Under the pieces are notes generated by a model that saw nothing but the letters and a program-made list of their open reading frames with translations, searched no databases and was not told where the DNA came from. 64,000 bases of DNA from Chitinophagaceae bacterium (GTDB taxonomy: Bacteria; Bacteroidota; Bacteroidia; Chitinophagales; Chitinophagaceae): the NCBI GenBank assembly GCA_014379345.1, contig JACMLY010000032.1:17666-81665 (forward strand), given 5' to 3'. Below are positions 24,515 to 32,702 of this stretch, one piece after another; positions within the stretch are counted from its first letter, which is position 1; each line of letters begins with the position of its first letter. Made by a program: the position numbers and the translations under genes.

Positions 24515-25090
24515 ATGGGAGTGAAAGGCACATTATTTCCGGCTTCCGGTAGATGCGTCGATGAGAGCCGCAGACTGAGATTATTTATTTTTGTAGCTAC
24601 TATATGTATTTCCAATTCCATTTTTGGTCAATCCAGTTACCAGGTGCTGTCAAGGATTGACAATATCGTTCAACAGACCGATAGTCTGGCGATAAGATCC
24701 CAGCGAACATTTTATCTCAATAAAATGGATAAAAAATTCGACGGTATCAAAGAAACCTGGCACTACACGCTGCGCGAGGGAAAAGTCATCGTTTTTCAAA
24801 TAAGATATATACTCGATTCGACAGAGTTTATTGAGATCTATTATTTAAATAAAGGAAGCCTGATATATTCCGAAGAATATGAGACCATTTATTATTCAGC
24901 CAACGGCGATGATGAAATAAAATGGGGTGGCATTTATTATTTCGTCAGTAATAACCTGAAACAGCGGGTAACATTAGGTAAAAAAGAATCCAAATACCTG
25001 CATTGGAATCCCGAATACGAAACGTTGTCAAGATTCCAGAAACGCTTTTCAGAACTTCAACAGAATATTCCGCTTACTGCAAGGAATTAA
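24515..25090 (+). CDS. Secreted hypothetical protein
   Basis: I do not recognise this 191-residue protein. A hydrophobic stretch, RRLRLFIFVATICISNSIFG (about 19-38), followed by QSS looks like a signal peptide, preceded by an unusually long polar start region; the real start may be later. The mature part is rich in Tyr and charged residues with alternating beta-like stretches (FDGIKETWHYTLREGKVIVF). It is probably periplasmic. It precedes a gene for another exported protein in the same direction. Confidence 0.65.
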   Translation: MGVKGTLFPASGRCVDESRRLRLFIFVATICISNSIFGQSSYQVLSRIDNIVQQTDSLAIRSQRTFYLNKMDKKFDGIKETWHYTLREGKVIVFQIRYILDSTEFIEIYYLNKGSLIYSEEYETIYYSANGDDEIKWGGIYYFVSNNLKQRVTLGKKESKYLHWNPEYETLSRFQKRFSELQQNIPLTARN

Positions 25091-25266
25091 TTTTCTCCGT
25101 GGCATTATCATTCAGGGTTATTTAATAAGATTTACTGATGTAGTACCACCTGTGCATACCCATCCCAAAATAGGTGATGTAATTACCCTTTTTTAGTAAT
25201 ATTCTATATATCCCTCCGAATTTAATTTTGCTGCATAAAAAATTATTGAATCTAAACCTTATCATT

Positions 25267-25758
25267 ATGAACAGGATTTTTTTCCTCGCAGTTATTTTGT
25301 CTTTCGCCTCTTTACATTCGAATGCTCAGCTAGCATCCGCAAAAAAAAATTACATTGTTGGTGTATCCAATTCTGTTTCTTCGTTAAGAATTGATGGGAA
25401 TATAAACGTGACGCTGGTGATAGCACCCAATGAACCGAATGTCTATATAGAAGGTGGCGAAAAATTCACAAAAAATGTTAAAGCAAGTATTGTTGACGGA
25501 GCCATGATCATCAATGCCAGCACGTCTTCAAAATCGGAAAATGATGTTGTTATCATTTATGCTCCGGGTATTTCAGAACTTGAATTAAATGGAGATATAA
25601 AATTGAAAACGATCGGCACTATCAATGCAGAAAATCTTCAACTCAGCATAAATGGAAATTGCAGATTAAGACTTCAACACACGGGTAAAATGAATATCAG
25701 ATTGGATGATAATTATGAATTAACGGAAAAGGAGATAATGCGTGTGAAACCCAATTAA
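25267..25758 (+). CDS. Exported protein with a partial GIN-type (DUF2807-like) beta domain
   Basis: I start at 25267 (MNRIFFLAVILSFASLHSNA), which gives a clean signal peptide cleaved near AQL. The mature part (about 140 residues) has short beta repeats: LRIDGNINVTLVIAPNEPNV, VKASIVDGAMIINAS, VVIIYAPGISELELNGDIKL and LQLSINGNCRLRL. This resembles the first half of the auto-transporter adhesin head GIN domain common in Bacteroidota. Such proteins usually have about 240 residues, so this one is short. The role is unknown. Confidence 0.7.
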   Translation: MNRIFFLAVILSFASLHSNAQLASAKKNYIVGVSNSVSSLRIDGNINVTLVIAPNEPNVYIEGGEKFTKNVKASIVDGAMIINASTSSKSENDVVIIYAPGISELELNGDIKLKTIGTINAENLQLSINGNCRLRLQHTGKMNIRLDDNYELTEKEIMRVKPN

Positions 25759-26132
25759 TCCGGCACCATAGAAACCAAGGCTCTGATGATTGAAAACACA
25801 GAGCTAAGGTTTCTATTAATACTGGGGCAATTTGTGCTGTTTTGATCTTAATTACAAAATTGCCACAAAGACACAAGGATTTGAATTTCAACTTCCCAAT
25901 ATTCGTGTCTTTGTGCCTTTGTGGCAAAATTAGTTGCTTTGAGGCAGCACGATTTTATTGAATATTTGTTACCCTGTTTTGAATATGTTGATCAATGCCT
26001 GGCTAACATTTTAAATAAAATGAGTCGTGTGAAATCACGTAAGCATAATTAACATTTTACATATCGCCGGCCTTTACTTGGAGGAACAATTATTGAATAG
26101 AATTTTCTTTACATTCACTTATCTACTCTTTA
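25759..26132. other. Intergenic region with CACAAAG word hairpin
   Basis: AATTGCCACAAAGACACAAG (25857-25876) is inverted as TGTCTTTGTGCCTTTGTGGC (25906-25925) with AAAATT after it. The pair frames about 30 bp and would make a hairpin of nearly 20 bp downstream of the GIN-like gene. The rest (25930-26132) is AT-rich, and I see no gene in it. Confidence 0.7.
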
Positions 26133-26348
26133 ATGAACAATTCATTTAAAAGTGTATCAACGGCCGCTCTGCAAACGCTTCTTGCCAAAGAAACCAAAAA
26201 ATTTATTGTTGCCATCGAATACGGTTCAACCGCCAGTGATCTATCCGACATCAGGGAAGATATTAAGGAAATGCAGCGGGAATTGGATAGCAGGGCTGCC
26301 AACAAATCGGTCAGGGGCAGAAACGAGTCTGATTGGGAAAAACTATAG
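26133..26348 (+). CDS. Small hypothetical protein
   Basis: A 71-codon open frame, MNNSFKSVSTAALQTLLAKE onward, Lys/Glu-rich and predicted helical (DIREDIKEMQRELDSRAANK). Its length, acidic/basic balance and clean start suggest a real small gene, but there is no family match I can name and no clear promoter. Chance coding cannot be excluded. Confidence 0.4.
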   Translation: MNNSFKSVSTAALQTLLAKETKKFIVAIEYGSTASDLSDIREDIKEMQRELDSRAANKSVRGRNESDWEKL

Positions 26349-26377
26349 CTCACCTATTCATGTACTACTGAGCGTCA

Positions 26378-27439
26378 TTACGCTGAATCAGTCGTAATTA
26401 AACCAATTTTTTTAGAATGTTCAATTGCATCCCTGCTGTGTTCAAAGTAACAGCAAGGAATTCCGGCCGCATTGATCTTGTCCACTTTTTTTTGAACTTC
26501 TGTTTTATTTTTTTTATGGATATGACGCAGATATACAGCTTTTATAGCCCCTGGAAAATGTTCAATCACAGACGAATAAATATCCGGATCCATTTGCGAG
26601 TCATCTCCCAGCAATACGAATGGCTGGTGTGGAAACGCATGAAGAATACGAACGATCCGCATAAATTTGGTAGAATGCTTGTTTTGTCCCGTTCTTAAAA
26701 TTTCGCTGAATTGTTTTATTTGTCCCAGTAAATATATGCCCTGCGGCAGTTCATTTTTGTTGATAAATTCCACGATATAATCATAGAGGTTCCATTCGCT
26801 GCTGGAAACATAAAAAAATGGATTGGGTTTTCCATCAGCGGCATCCCCTAATAACTGGTAATGTTTTACAACCCCATCAAAAGGCTGTCGGCTATGAGCA
26901 TTTTCAGTGAACAACACATGTAGGCGTTTAGGTAGATTTGCAGAATGTGAGATGAGGAATGTATCATCAATATCAGATATACAGGCAAAATGATATTCAT
27001 CCGGAATGAAGATCAAACCTTTTCCAACCGCATCGGGTCTCTTTGTATCCAGCAATTTTACTTCAACGGGATGCCAGCCTGGTGGCAGGATTACTGTTGG
27101 CTTCCACTCAAACCTGAAAAATCCATCATCTGCACAAATGGCTTCCATCGTGTCACCGTTCCATTCTAATTGAACTTTAGCTGCACTCGATGGCCGGACC
27201 ATGAACAGTCTCAATAAAGCAAACGCATTGGTGAAAATATTCCCCGAAAATTTTCGTCGTGGCAACGGGCTTAGTGACAACACATGACCGAAAATATACA
27301 ATTGCTCCCGATTGCCATAACCGTGATACAGCCTCACTATAGGCTTATTGGTCAACCGAAACCAGTAAAGAAGGTTTGCTTTCAACCGGTAAAAGAATGA
27401 TTTACTTTTAACGGCATCACCCGGGGAATGATTATGCAT
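26378..27439 (-). CDS. App1-family (DUF2183) phosphatidate phosphatase-like protein
   Basis: A protein of about 353 residues from MHNHSPGDAV; an ATG nine codons upstream overlaps the divergent gene's start. The C-terminal half holds the HAD-like DxDxT motif in CISDIDDTFLIS and the later VLLGDDSQMDPDIY, as in yeast App1, which dephosphorylates phosphatidic acid and diacylglycerol pyrophosphate. The N-terminal half has a beta-rich domain (VQLEWNGDTMEAICADDGFF). It lies head to head with a lipid kinase gene, suggesting opposing steps at the same lipid. Confidence 0.85.
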   Translation of the reverse strand: MHNHSPGDAVKSKSFFYRLKANLLYWFRLTNKPIVRLYHGYGNREQLYIFGHVLSLSPLPRRKFSGNIFTNAFALLRLFMVRPSSAAKVQLEWNGDTMEAICADDGFFRFEWKPTVILPPGWHPVEVKLLDTKRPDAVGKGLIFIPDEYHFACISDIDDTFLISHSANLPKRLHVLFTENAHSRQPFDGVVKHYQLLGDAADGKPNPFFYVSSSEWNLYDYIVEFINKNELPQGIYLLGQIKQFSEILRTGQNKHSTKFMRIVRILHAFPHQPFVLLGDDSQMDPDIYSSVIEHFPGAIKAVYLRHIHKKNKTEVQKKVDKINAAGIPCCYFEHSRDAIEHSKKIGLITTDSA

Positions 27440-27464
27440 ACTAAAACAAGTTATAAAGTAATAC

Positions 27465-28361
27465 ATGCAACAAGCCGGTCAACTAAAAATATTATTTGCG
27501 CTTAACCCGGTTTCTGGAGGTAAGTCAAACCAGAACTGGGAAGTTTCGATCCGGGAATATTTTAAAGACCTGCAACATACTATAGAAATTTTCATGCTGG
27601 GTGGTGAAAATGATGGGGAATCCCTGCAACATTATATTAACACCATCAGGCCTGATCGCGTAGTGGCTGTTGGTGGCGACGGTACGGTTCAAATGGCTGC
27701 AAAACAATTATTGGGCTCAGGCATTCCACTGGGGATCCTGCCTGCCGGCTCAGCCAATGGCATGGCAAAGGAATTAGATATTCCCAATACGCCTGTTGAG
27801 GCCTTAGATATAGTCGTTAATGGAATGATCAGGGCCGCCGACGTGATTCGCATCAACAAGAGCGAAATTTGCCTGCACCTGAGCGATATTGGTTTAAATG
27901 CAAAACTGATTAAATATTTCGAGCAAAGTAACTGGCGGGGAAAATTGGGTTATGCCCGTGTGCTATTTAAAGCGTTGCGCAGAAAAAGAACCATGAGAGT
28001 CCTCATCGATCTGAATGGAGAAAAAGTAGAACGTGATGCTTTCATGATCGTTCTGGCTAATGCCAGCAAATATGGAACAGGTGCAGTGATCAATCCCAAA
28101 GGAAATTTATATGATGGGTTGTTTGAAGTAGTGATCATCCGGAAATTCTCCATCGGAGAAATATTTAAGATGTTCATTGAATTTCTTCCACTGAATCCCA
28201 GAAAAACAGAGATCATCCCCGCAACTTCCGTGGTGATCAATACCTATAGCAATGCACATTTTCAGATTGATGGGGAGTACCTTGGAAAGGTAAAACAGGT
28301 TGAAGCTTCGATAGTACCCGGCCAGTTAAATTTATTGATCCCGCAGGAGATTAATAAATAA
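27465..28361 (+). CDS. YegS/BmrU-type lipid kinase (diacylglycerol kinase catalytic domain)
   Basis: A 298-residue soluble lipid kinase with NPVSGG (14-19), the ATP-binding VVAVGGDGTVQMAA (66-79) and LPAGSANGMAKEL, then a C-terminal beta domain with GLFEVVIIRKFS and HFQIDGEYLG. The enzymes phosphorylate diacylglycerol or related lipids. Its ATG overlaps or lies 25 bp from the start of the divergent App1-like gene, depending on which start that gene uses, leaving almost no room for separate promoters. Confidence 0.92.
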   Translation: MQQAGQLKILFALNPVSGGKSNQNWEVSIREYFKDLQHTIEIFMLGGENDGESLQHYINTIRPDRVVAVGGDGTVQMAAKQLLGSGIPLGILPAGSANGMAKELDIPNTPVEALDIVVNGMIRAADVIRINKSEICLHLSDIGLNAKLIKYFEQSNWRGKLGYARVLFKALRRKRTMRVLIDLNGEKVERDAFMIVLANASKYGTGAVINPKGNLYDGLFEVVIIRKFSIGEIFKMFIEFLPLNPRKTEIIPATSVVINTYSNAHFQIDGEYLGKVKQVEASIVPGQLNLLIPQEINK

Positions 28362-28399
28362 TGCATTTGAGAGTCCGTGAAAAATCGCTAAAACCGGGT

Positions 28400-28520
28400 T
28401 CTAAAGCATTCCTGTTCGTGCCCTTTGTGTCTTCTCTTTGTTTCTTCGTGTGAACCTGATTGTGCAATCAAGGAGTTCACCAAGGACAAAAAGTGAAGAC
28501 ACAACACAAAAAAGGTGTAA
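28400..28520. repeat. CTTTGTG word block with inverted copy
   Basis: GTGCCCTTTGTGTCTTCTCT and TTGTTTCTTCGTGTGAACC (28418-28457) are followed by AAGGAGTTCACCAAGGACAA and GTGAAGACACAACACAAAAA. The halves are partly complementary and share the CACAAAG family words. The block lies between the convergent lipid kinase and EcsC genes. Confidence 0.65.
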
Positions 28521-28568
28521 ATGTTTTCTTATACCAGATACCATCTATTCATTGGCAATTTTAAGACA

Positions 28569-29303
28569 TTACTGAGCCAATCCCTTCTCCAGTTTCCACC
28601 GCATTCTATACGCATTCATTGCTGTTTCTCCCAGTTGATTGATCAATCTGTAATTGACTACCAACCCGACTACAGCGCCAACTACCGGAAGTAACTGGGC
28701 CATTTTTGCGAGATCGATATAGTCCCGGTATTCCTGTTGAAAATTACGCCAGTCGAACAAATGAATATCATCAGGGATGTTTGAGGATAACTCTTTCCAG
28801 TTCTCTAAATGTTTGTACACTTCTCTTCGGTTGTGCTGGCTCGAAAAGGAAAGCTGAAAGATGTAAAGGATATATAATCGTTCTTTAAAATCGTTAATAT
28901 CATGACCGTATAACGCAGCGATTTCAAAAAGTAATTTTATTTTTAAACCAATTAACAAAGGAAAATCCGCGAGTCCCAATAAGATGCCACCTAAGCCGGT
29001 CAATCCTCCTTCAGCAGCAGCAGTTCTCTTAAAGAATTCAATTCGCTCCAATACAGTCTGCTCCCTTTTTTGGAGCGACATATCCTGGTCCAATGCTGAT
29101 GTGGTCTGTTTGGCGCCGAACAACACGGCCCTAACCATTTGTTTAATTGTAGTAGTGATCGCCTGATGCGCTTTTTCGGGAATTATTCTATTGACCCGTT
29201 GCTGTAATGAGCGCGTAACGCGATTTGTAAAGGATGGCTTTCTGTTGATTTTTTTTTGCCATTGCACTAATTCCCGGGAAATTTTTCTTTCATACAAATC
29301 CAT
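28569..29303 (-). CDS. EcsC-family protein
   Basis: A protein of about 244 residues, starting at MDLYERKISRELVQWQ; an ATG two codons upstream is also possible. It shows the EcsC signature: a Lys-rich helical start, AAAEGGLTGLGGILLGLADF, LLIGLKIKLLFEIAALYGHD and a C-terminal hydrophobic segment LLPVVGAVVGLVVNYRLINQ. The family is often membrane-associated and has no settled biochemical role. It stands alone between a convergent lipid kinase and a small membrane protein. Confidence 0.85.
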   Translation of the reverse strand: MDLYERKISRELVQWQKKINRKPSFTNRVTRSLQQRVNRIIPEKAHQAITTTIKQMVRAVLFGAKQTTSALDQDMSLQKREQTVLERIEFFKRTAAAEGGLTGLGGILLGLADFPLLIGLKIKLLFEIAALYGHDINDFKERLYILYIFQLSFSSQHNRREVYKHLENWKELSSNIPDDIHLFDWRNFQQEYRDYIDLAKMAQLLPVVGAVVGLVVNYRLINQLGETAMNAYRMRWKLEKGLAQ

Positions 29304-29499
29304 TACCATAGCTATTAGGTCATGAAAATGTACATCGAACTTTGCAGACAGCCAATTTTATCAAAGAGATCCTTTCCGTTAATACGGAGAAGGAATTTCT
29401 TATTAAAACATACCCTATAATAATGAAGAAATTCTATCATCGTAATAAAGAAGGTTGGCATCATCCAACCTTACAATTCCTCCGAATAAAATGTACATG

Positions 29500-29823
29500 C
29501 TAAAAACTTACATTGAATGTCTTTTGAATCCAGCCGGTATAAAAGCCTACTCCAATCAGAATAACGATCAACAGCAGTACAAAAATCCATAAATAAGACC
29601 TACCCGCTGAAGATGACCCCCTTCTTGAATTTACATGACGTTGTTTCTCTATTTCAGTATCATTTAATGACCGCGCCTTTATCAATTTACCCGCAAAACG
29701 CAGGGTAAATCCATCAATCTCGGCTTGGGTATTCACTACCTGCTCGGCAATAAATACATCCTGCTTATTTGAAGTCTCGTACGCTTGTACTACCACAGGA
29801 AAATCTGTATTTCTAACTTCCAT
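29500..29823 (-). CDS. Small tail-anchored membrane protein
   Basis: A protein of 107 residues from MEVRNTDFPVVVQAYETSNK (three codons after an earlier ATG). The N-terminal part looks like a small soluble domain (QDVFIAEQVVNTQAEIDGFT). A Ser/Arg-rich linker follows, then one C-terminal helix, YLWIFVLLLIVILIGVGFYT, which would anchor it with the N-terminus in the cytoplasm. I know no family for it. Confidence 0.6.
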   Translation of the reverse strand: MEVRNTDFPVVVQAYETSNKQDVFIAEQVVNTQAEIDGFTLRFAGKLIKARSLNDTEIEKQRHVNSRRGSSSAGRSYLWIFVLLLIVILIGVGFYTGWIQKTFNVSF

Positions 29824-30210
29824 GATAATCAATCTTTATGTGAAAAAATACCGCTATATTATCTTCACACAACAGCGGTTATCAATGGCATTATGCAATA
29901 ATGTTGCCACTGAAAGCCACAAGCACAATGCTGGGTACTGAATGCTGGATGCTGGATGGATTAAGTGTTTATATCAGAGAGTAAAATTTAGTTTTAATCT
30001 TTATATATCCTGTTGGCAATGTTATTATATATATTTCATCCCTGGCGGGATTCGAGGCCTCTCTTAACTTAATGACATTGCCCGTAGAGATGCGATATGA
30101 ACGGATAAAAAGTAGCAAATAGCCAATACAATAACCAATGTACTTTTTTAGGATAAGACATCTTATACGTGCAAACGATAAACTGTATTCCGATTTCAAT
30201 ATTCTTTATG

Positions 30211-30381
30211 CTACCGTAATACCTCACGAAACAATAAGAGCACAGCATTTACCGAATGCAGTACAAAGCAGCTGAAGGAAAGCCGATCGTCATAGCCAGT
30301 GTAGGCAACCATGAAAAGAGTGCCTGCGATGACCGCTATCAGTCCTATTGCCAACAATATATTAATAACCAGAATTCGCAT
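30211..30381 (-). CDS. Possible two-helix micro-membrane protein or remnant
   Basis: From ATG 30379-30381 the complement encodes 56 residues: MRILVINILLAIGLIAVIAG, TLFMVAYTGYDDRLSFSCF and so on, ending LLLFREVLR. The first 27 residues are a good membrane helix and a second hydrophobic stretch follows. It may be an intact small membrane protein or the N-terminal remnant of a longer gene. Confidence 0.33.
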   Translation of the reverse strand: MRILVINILLAIGLIAVIAGTLFMVAYTGYDDRLSFSCFVLHSVNAVLLLFREVLR

Positions 30382-30662
30382 AGGAGAAGTATTTGTTCCA
30401 AAATTCCTATTTCATACCTGAATGGTCATCGTGCAGCAACCCATTCATTCTGAAAATGAAGCAGGCTATGTATAAAAAATAAGAGTTTACCCTGATCAGC
30501 TTTTTGACGACTGCAAAAATGGCCTTGGCGGGTATACCGGAACGGCATCCACATTTGTACTTTACCTGGTGACTTCAGCACCATATCGGCGCTATATGAT
30601 CTTCCGCAGGAATTTTAACACTGCTTTTCCAGAAGGTGATACAACTCCCGGTTAGCATTTGA

Positions 30663-30670
30663 TATCTTTG
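30663..30670 (+). promoter_or_regulatory. -7 element (TATCTTTG) upstream of an exported hypothetical protein
   Basis: TATCTTTG exactly matches TAnnTTTG and lies 20 bp before the GTG start. No -33 TTTG is visible. Confidence 0.4.
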
Positions 30671-30690
30671 GAATGAATTAAATACAAACT

Positions 30691-31098
30691 GTGAAGCCCT
30701 TTATCTTACTTGTGGTGATTTTTTCTGCCAGCCTGGTTTCCAGGGCTCAGAAAATAGATAGTATCTATTTTAATCTCTACACTGACAGTCTCAAAAAACA
30801 GGTGCACAATTACATTAATATTGACGGAAAGTTTTCGAACGGTACCTGGCTTCCCTTAACCGACAAGGATATTTCTTTCAGCTCCTCAACGGGTAAATTT
30901 GATGGAAATAGCCTGATCCTCGACTCGGTGTGTGCCGAAAAAAAGGTCACTATTAAAGCCGTGCTCAAGAGCAACCCAGCCATCTGGCGTGAAGTGACCG
31001 TATATATTAAAACGACTGCAGACAATGAACGACTGAAAACAATGGATGAAGTGCTTCAACCTTCCAGCCCCCGCAAGAAAAAAAGCCTGAATGAATAA
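30691..31098 (+). CDS. Exported hypothetical protein
   Basis: A 135-residue protein starting with GTG (MKPFILLVVIFSASLVSRAQ), a clear signal peptide cleaved after RAQ. The mature part has FSNGTWLPLTDKDISFSSST and VTIKAVLKSNPAIWREVTVY, which looks like a single Ig-like beta domain, and a Lys-rich C-terminal tail. It is probably periplasmic. No family is recognised. It ends before a bidirectional terminator shared with the convergent transaldolase gene. Confidence 0.7.
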   Translation: MKPFILLVVIFSASLVSRAQKIDSIYFNLYTDSLKKQVHNYINIDGKFSNGTWLPLTDKDISFSSSTGKFDGNSLILDSVCAEKKVTIKAVLKSNPAIWREVTVYIKTTADNERLKTMDEVLQPSSPRKKKSLNE

Positions 31099-31140
31099 AC
31101 TATGAAAACGATCCGCGACTGCCGCTAATATTCTAAGTAA

Positions 31141-31168
31141 AAAAGATGGTGTTTCTACCATCTTTTTA
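31141..31168. terminator. Bidirectional intrinsic terminator
   Basis: AAAAAGATGGT (31141-31151) and ACCATCTTTTT (31158-31168) form an 11-bp perfect stem with a 6-nt loop. It has A-run and T-run flanks and can serve both converging genes. Confidence 0.9.
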
Positions 31169-31188
31169 CGTCTTGACCATTATTCATT

Positions 31189-31863
31189 CTATTTCACAGG
31201 AACCATCTGCTCTTTCATCTTTTTGGCATCATCCATAAATTTGGCAAGGCCAATATCAGTGAGTGGATGCTTTAACAAGCCAAGTATTGACTCCAGCGGG
31301 CAGGTACAAACATCTGCTCCTGCTTCGGCACATTTTACAATATGTAAAGCACTGCGGATCGAAGCGGCCAGTATCTCTGTTTTGAAGCCCTGCAATTGAT
31401 AGATATGAGCGATCTGCGCAATCAGTTGAACCCCATCCCACGCACTGTCGTCGATCCGGCCGATAAAAGGGGAAACATAATTTGCACCAGCTTTGGCTGC
31501 GAGTATCGCCTGGCCGGCTGAAAAAATAAGTGTACAATTTGTCTTAATGCCATTATCAGAAAACCATTTCAGGGCTTTTACTCCATCCCTGATCATCGGA
31601 ACCTTCACTACAATATTAGGATGGATAGCTGCCAGTTTTTTGCCTTCCTCTATAATCTCATTGAAGCTGGTTGAAATTACTTCCGCACTCACATCTCCAT
31701 CAACCATTTCACAGATGGTCTCGTAGTGTTTGAGCACTCCTGCTTCACTTTTAATTCCCACTTTGGCCATCAACGATGGATTCGTGGTTACTCCATCAAG
31801 AATTCCCAGTTCATTTGCTTCTTTGATCTGGGCAAGATCGGCCGTATCGATAAAAAATTTCAT
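31189..31863 (-). CDS. fsa: Fructose-6-phosphate aldolase / small transaldolase
   Basis: A 224-residue single-domain transaldolase-family enzyme. The Schiff-base lysine is Lys87 in NIVVKVPM; other family stretches are MKFFIDTADLAQIKEANELG, DGVTTNPSL, TNCTLIFSAGQAILAAKAGA and YVSPFIGRIDD. The family splits into true transaldolases and Fsa-type aldolases, and sequence inspection alone does not settle which this is. Its ATG overlaps the stop of the upstream four-helix-bundle gene (TAATG), implying translational coupling. Confidence 0.93.
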   Translation of the reverse strand: MKFFIDTADLAQIKEANELGILDGVTTNPSLMAKVGIKSEAGVLKHYETICEMVDGDVSAEVISTSFNEIIEEGKKLAAIHPNIVVKVPMIRDGVKALKWFSDNGIKTNCTLIFSAGQAILAAKAGANYVSPFIGRIDDSAWDGVQLIAQIAHIYQLQGFKTEILAASIRSALHIVKCAEAGADVCTCPLESILGLLKHPLTDIGLAKFMDDAKKMKEQMVPVK

Positions 31864-32246
31864 TATTTAATATTTAATATTGAAGATTTATTTTTTGATT
31901 TTCTTTCTAAAGTAATTCCAGAAGATGCAAGTACCCGGGTTAGTTCATCCGCTTCCTTAATAATTAAGGTCAGCTTCGCGGCCGGCACCAGTTTAAGATC
32001 AACAATCACCTCAAGCCAAAGCAGTGTTTCGTCAATTTCTTCAAAGGCAATATTTCGTTTAGCTTTACATGCTTCATCAGACTGGGCCTTGCATGCAGCT
32101 CTACAATCAGCTGCCGAAGAAAAAGCGGAACGTAACAATGGGTCTTCAATAATTCTGGAGGTCTTTTTAGTTGGGAGAGATTGGTACAGAAGCACTACTC
32201 CGTAAGCAAAATTCTTTAACCTGGTCTGGAGTTCTAGAGCATTCAT
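31863..32246 (-). CDS. Four-helix bundle protein (S23/IVP-like)
   Basis: A 127-residue all-helical protein of the family first found inside 23S rRNA intervening sequences: RLKNFAYGVVLLYQSLPTKK, then SAFSSAADCRAACKAQSDEA, FEEIDETLLWLEVIVDLKLV and KEADELTRVLASSGITLE. In Bacteroidota such genes lie scattered in the genome, their function unclear. Here the stop codon overlaps the transaldolase start, so the two are co-transcribed. Confidence 0.85.
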   Translation of the reverse strand: MNALELQTRLKNFAYGVVLLYQSLPTKKTSRIIEDPLLRSAFSSAADCRAACKAQSDEACKAKRNIAFEEIDETLLWLEVIVDLKLVPAAKLTLIIKEADELTRVLASSGITLERKSKNKSSILNIK

Positions 32247-32310
32247 AACATATTCAAGACTAAGATGTGTTCAAAAATATTAAATATTCCATCTTAAATC
32301 TTAAATAAAA

Positions 32311-32418
32311 AAAACGGCAGATTACTTACATCGCACCGCTACAACCGCCTACCCTTGCTGCCTTCCGACCCTGGGGGAGTTCAGCAGGAGCTGGTCGTGT
32401 AAGACCTGCCGGGGCGCA
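32311..32418 (-). ncRNA. ffs: Signal recognition particle RNA (4.5S, small bacterial type)
   Basis: The complement contains the universal SRP domain IV: CAGGGTCGGAAGGCAGCAAG with flanking paired strands CTCCTGCTGAACTCCCC and GGGTAGGCGG, and the longer stem toward GCCCCGGCAGGT. The GGAA tetraloop sits near 32362. The 3' end runs into CTGCCG and a T-run, consistent with an intrinsic terminator. Ends are estimated to about 5 nt. It pairs with Ffh to target membrane and secreted proteins. Confidence 0.95.
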
Positions 32419-32468
32419 AAGATAGGGATCAGGGTTGAAGTTTGTAATTTGTTTTTAAAAATTTTCCT

Positions 32469-32695
32469 GGTCAGACTGGGACCGTCAGACCAGAGGAAAC
32501 AAGGTCTGACGGTCTCCGTCTGACCTGCGTGGTTTTGGTCTGACGGTCTCCGTCTGACCAGAGGAAACAAGGTCTGACGGTCTCCGTCTGACCTGCGTGG
32601 TTTTGGTCTGACGGTCTCCGTCTGACCAGATGAAACAAGGTCTGACGGTCTCCGTCTGACCTGCGTGGTTTTGGTCTGACGGTCCCCGTCTGACC
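32469..32695. repeat. Array of seven 23-bp near-palindromes with alternating 11-bp spacers
   Basis: Units start at 32469, 32503, 32537, 32571, 32605, 32639 and 32673, a 34-bp period. Each unit is GGTCTGACGG, three bases, CCGTCTGACC, a stem of ten with a central T-T mismatch; the first unit differs (GGTCAGAC...GTCAGACC). Spacers alternate between AGAGGAAACAA (once AGATGAAACAA) and TGCGTGGTTTT, giving a 68-bp higher unit. No cas genes are near, the spacers repeat and the units are short, so it is not a CRISPR. It lies between the SRP RNA promoter side and the 3' end of the DUF5103 gene. Confidence 0.95.
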
Positions 32696-32702
32696 AGGTC
32701 TT

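Larger units (their letters stand above)
29824..30690. other. 867-bp region without a clear intact gene
   Basis: Near 29935-29960 heptamers of the type GCTGGAT occur (GAATGCTGGATGCTGGATGG). 30211-30381 holds a short open frame on the minus strand, listed separately. From about 30480 to 30640 the base composition and codon-like pattern suggest decayed coding sequence, but no frame stays open. TATCTTTG at 30663-30670 is a -7 match for the next gene. Confidence 0.5.

Noticed and set aside
29969..30199. 76-codon minus-strand open frame
   Set aside because: It has an unconvincing composition and no signal or family feature; the region looks like non-coding or decayed DNA.
30256..30453. 65-codon plus-strand open frame
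   Set aside because: It is antisense to the better membrane-protein-like frame at 30211-30381 and has no features of its own.
32469..32695. CRISPR array
   Set aside because: Only two spacer sequences alternate, they are 11 bp long and there are no cas genes, so it is treated as a palindromic repeat array.
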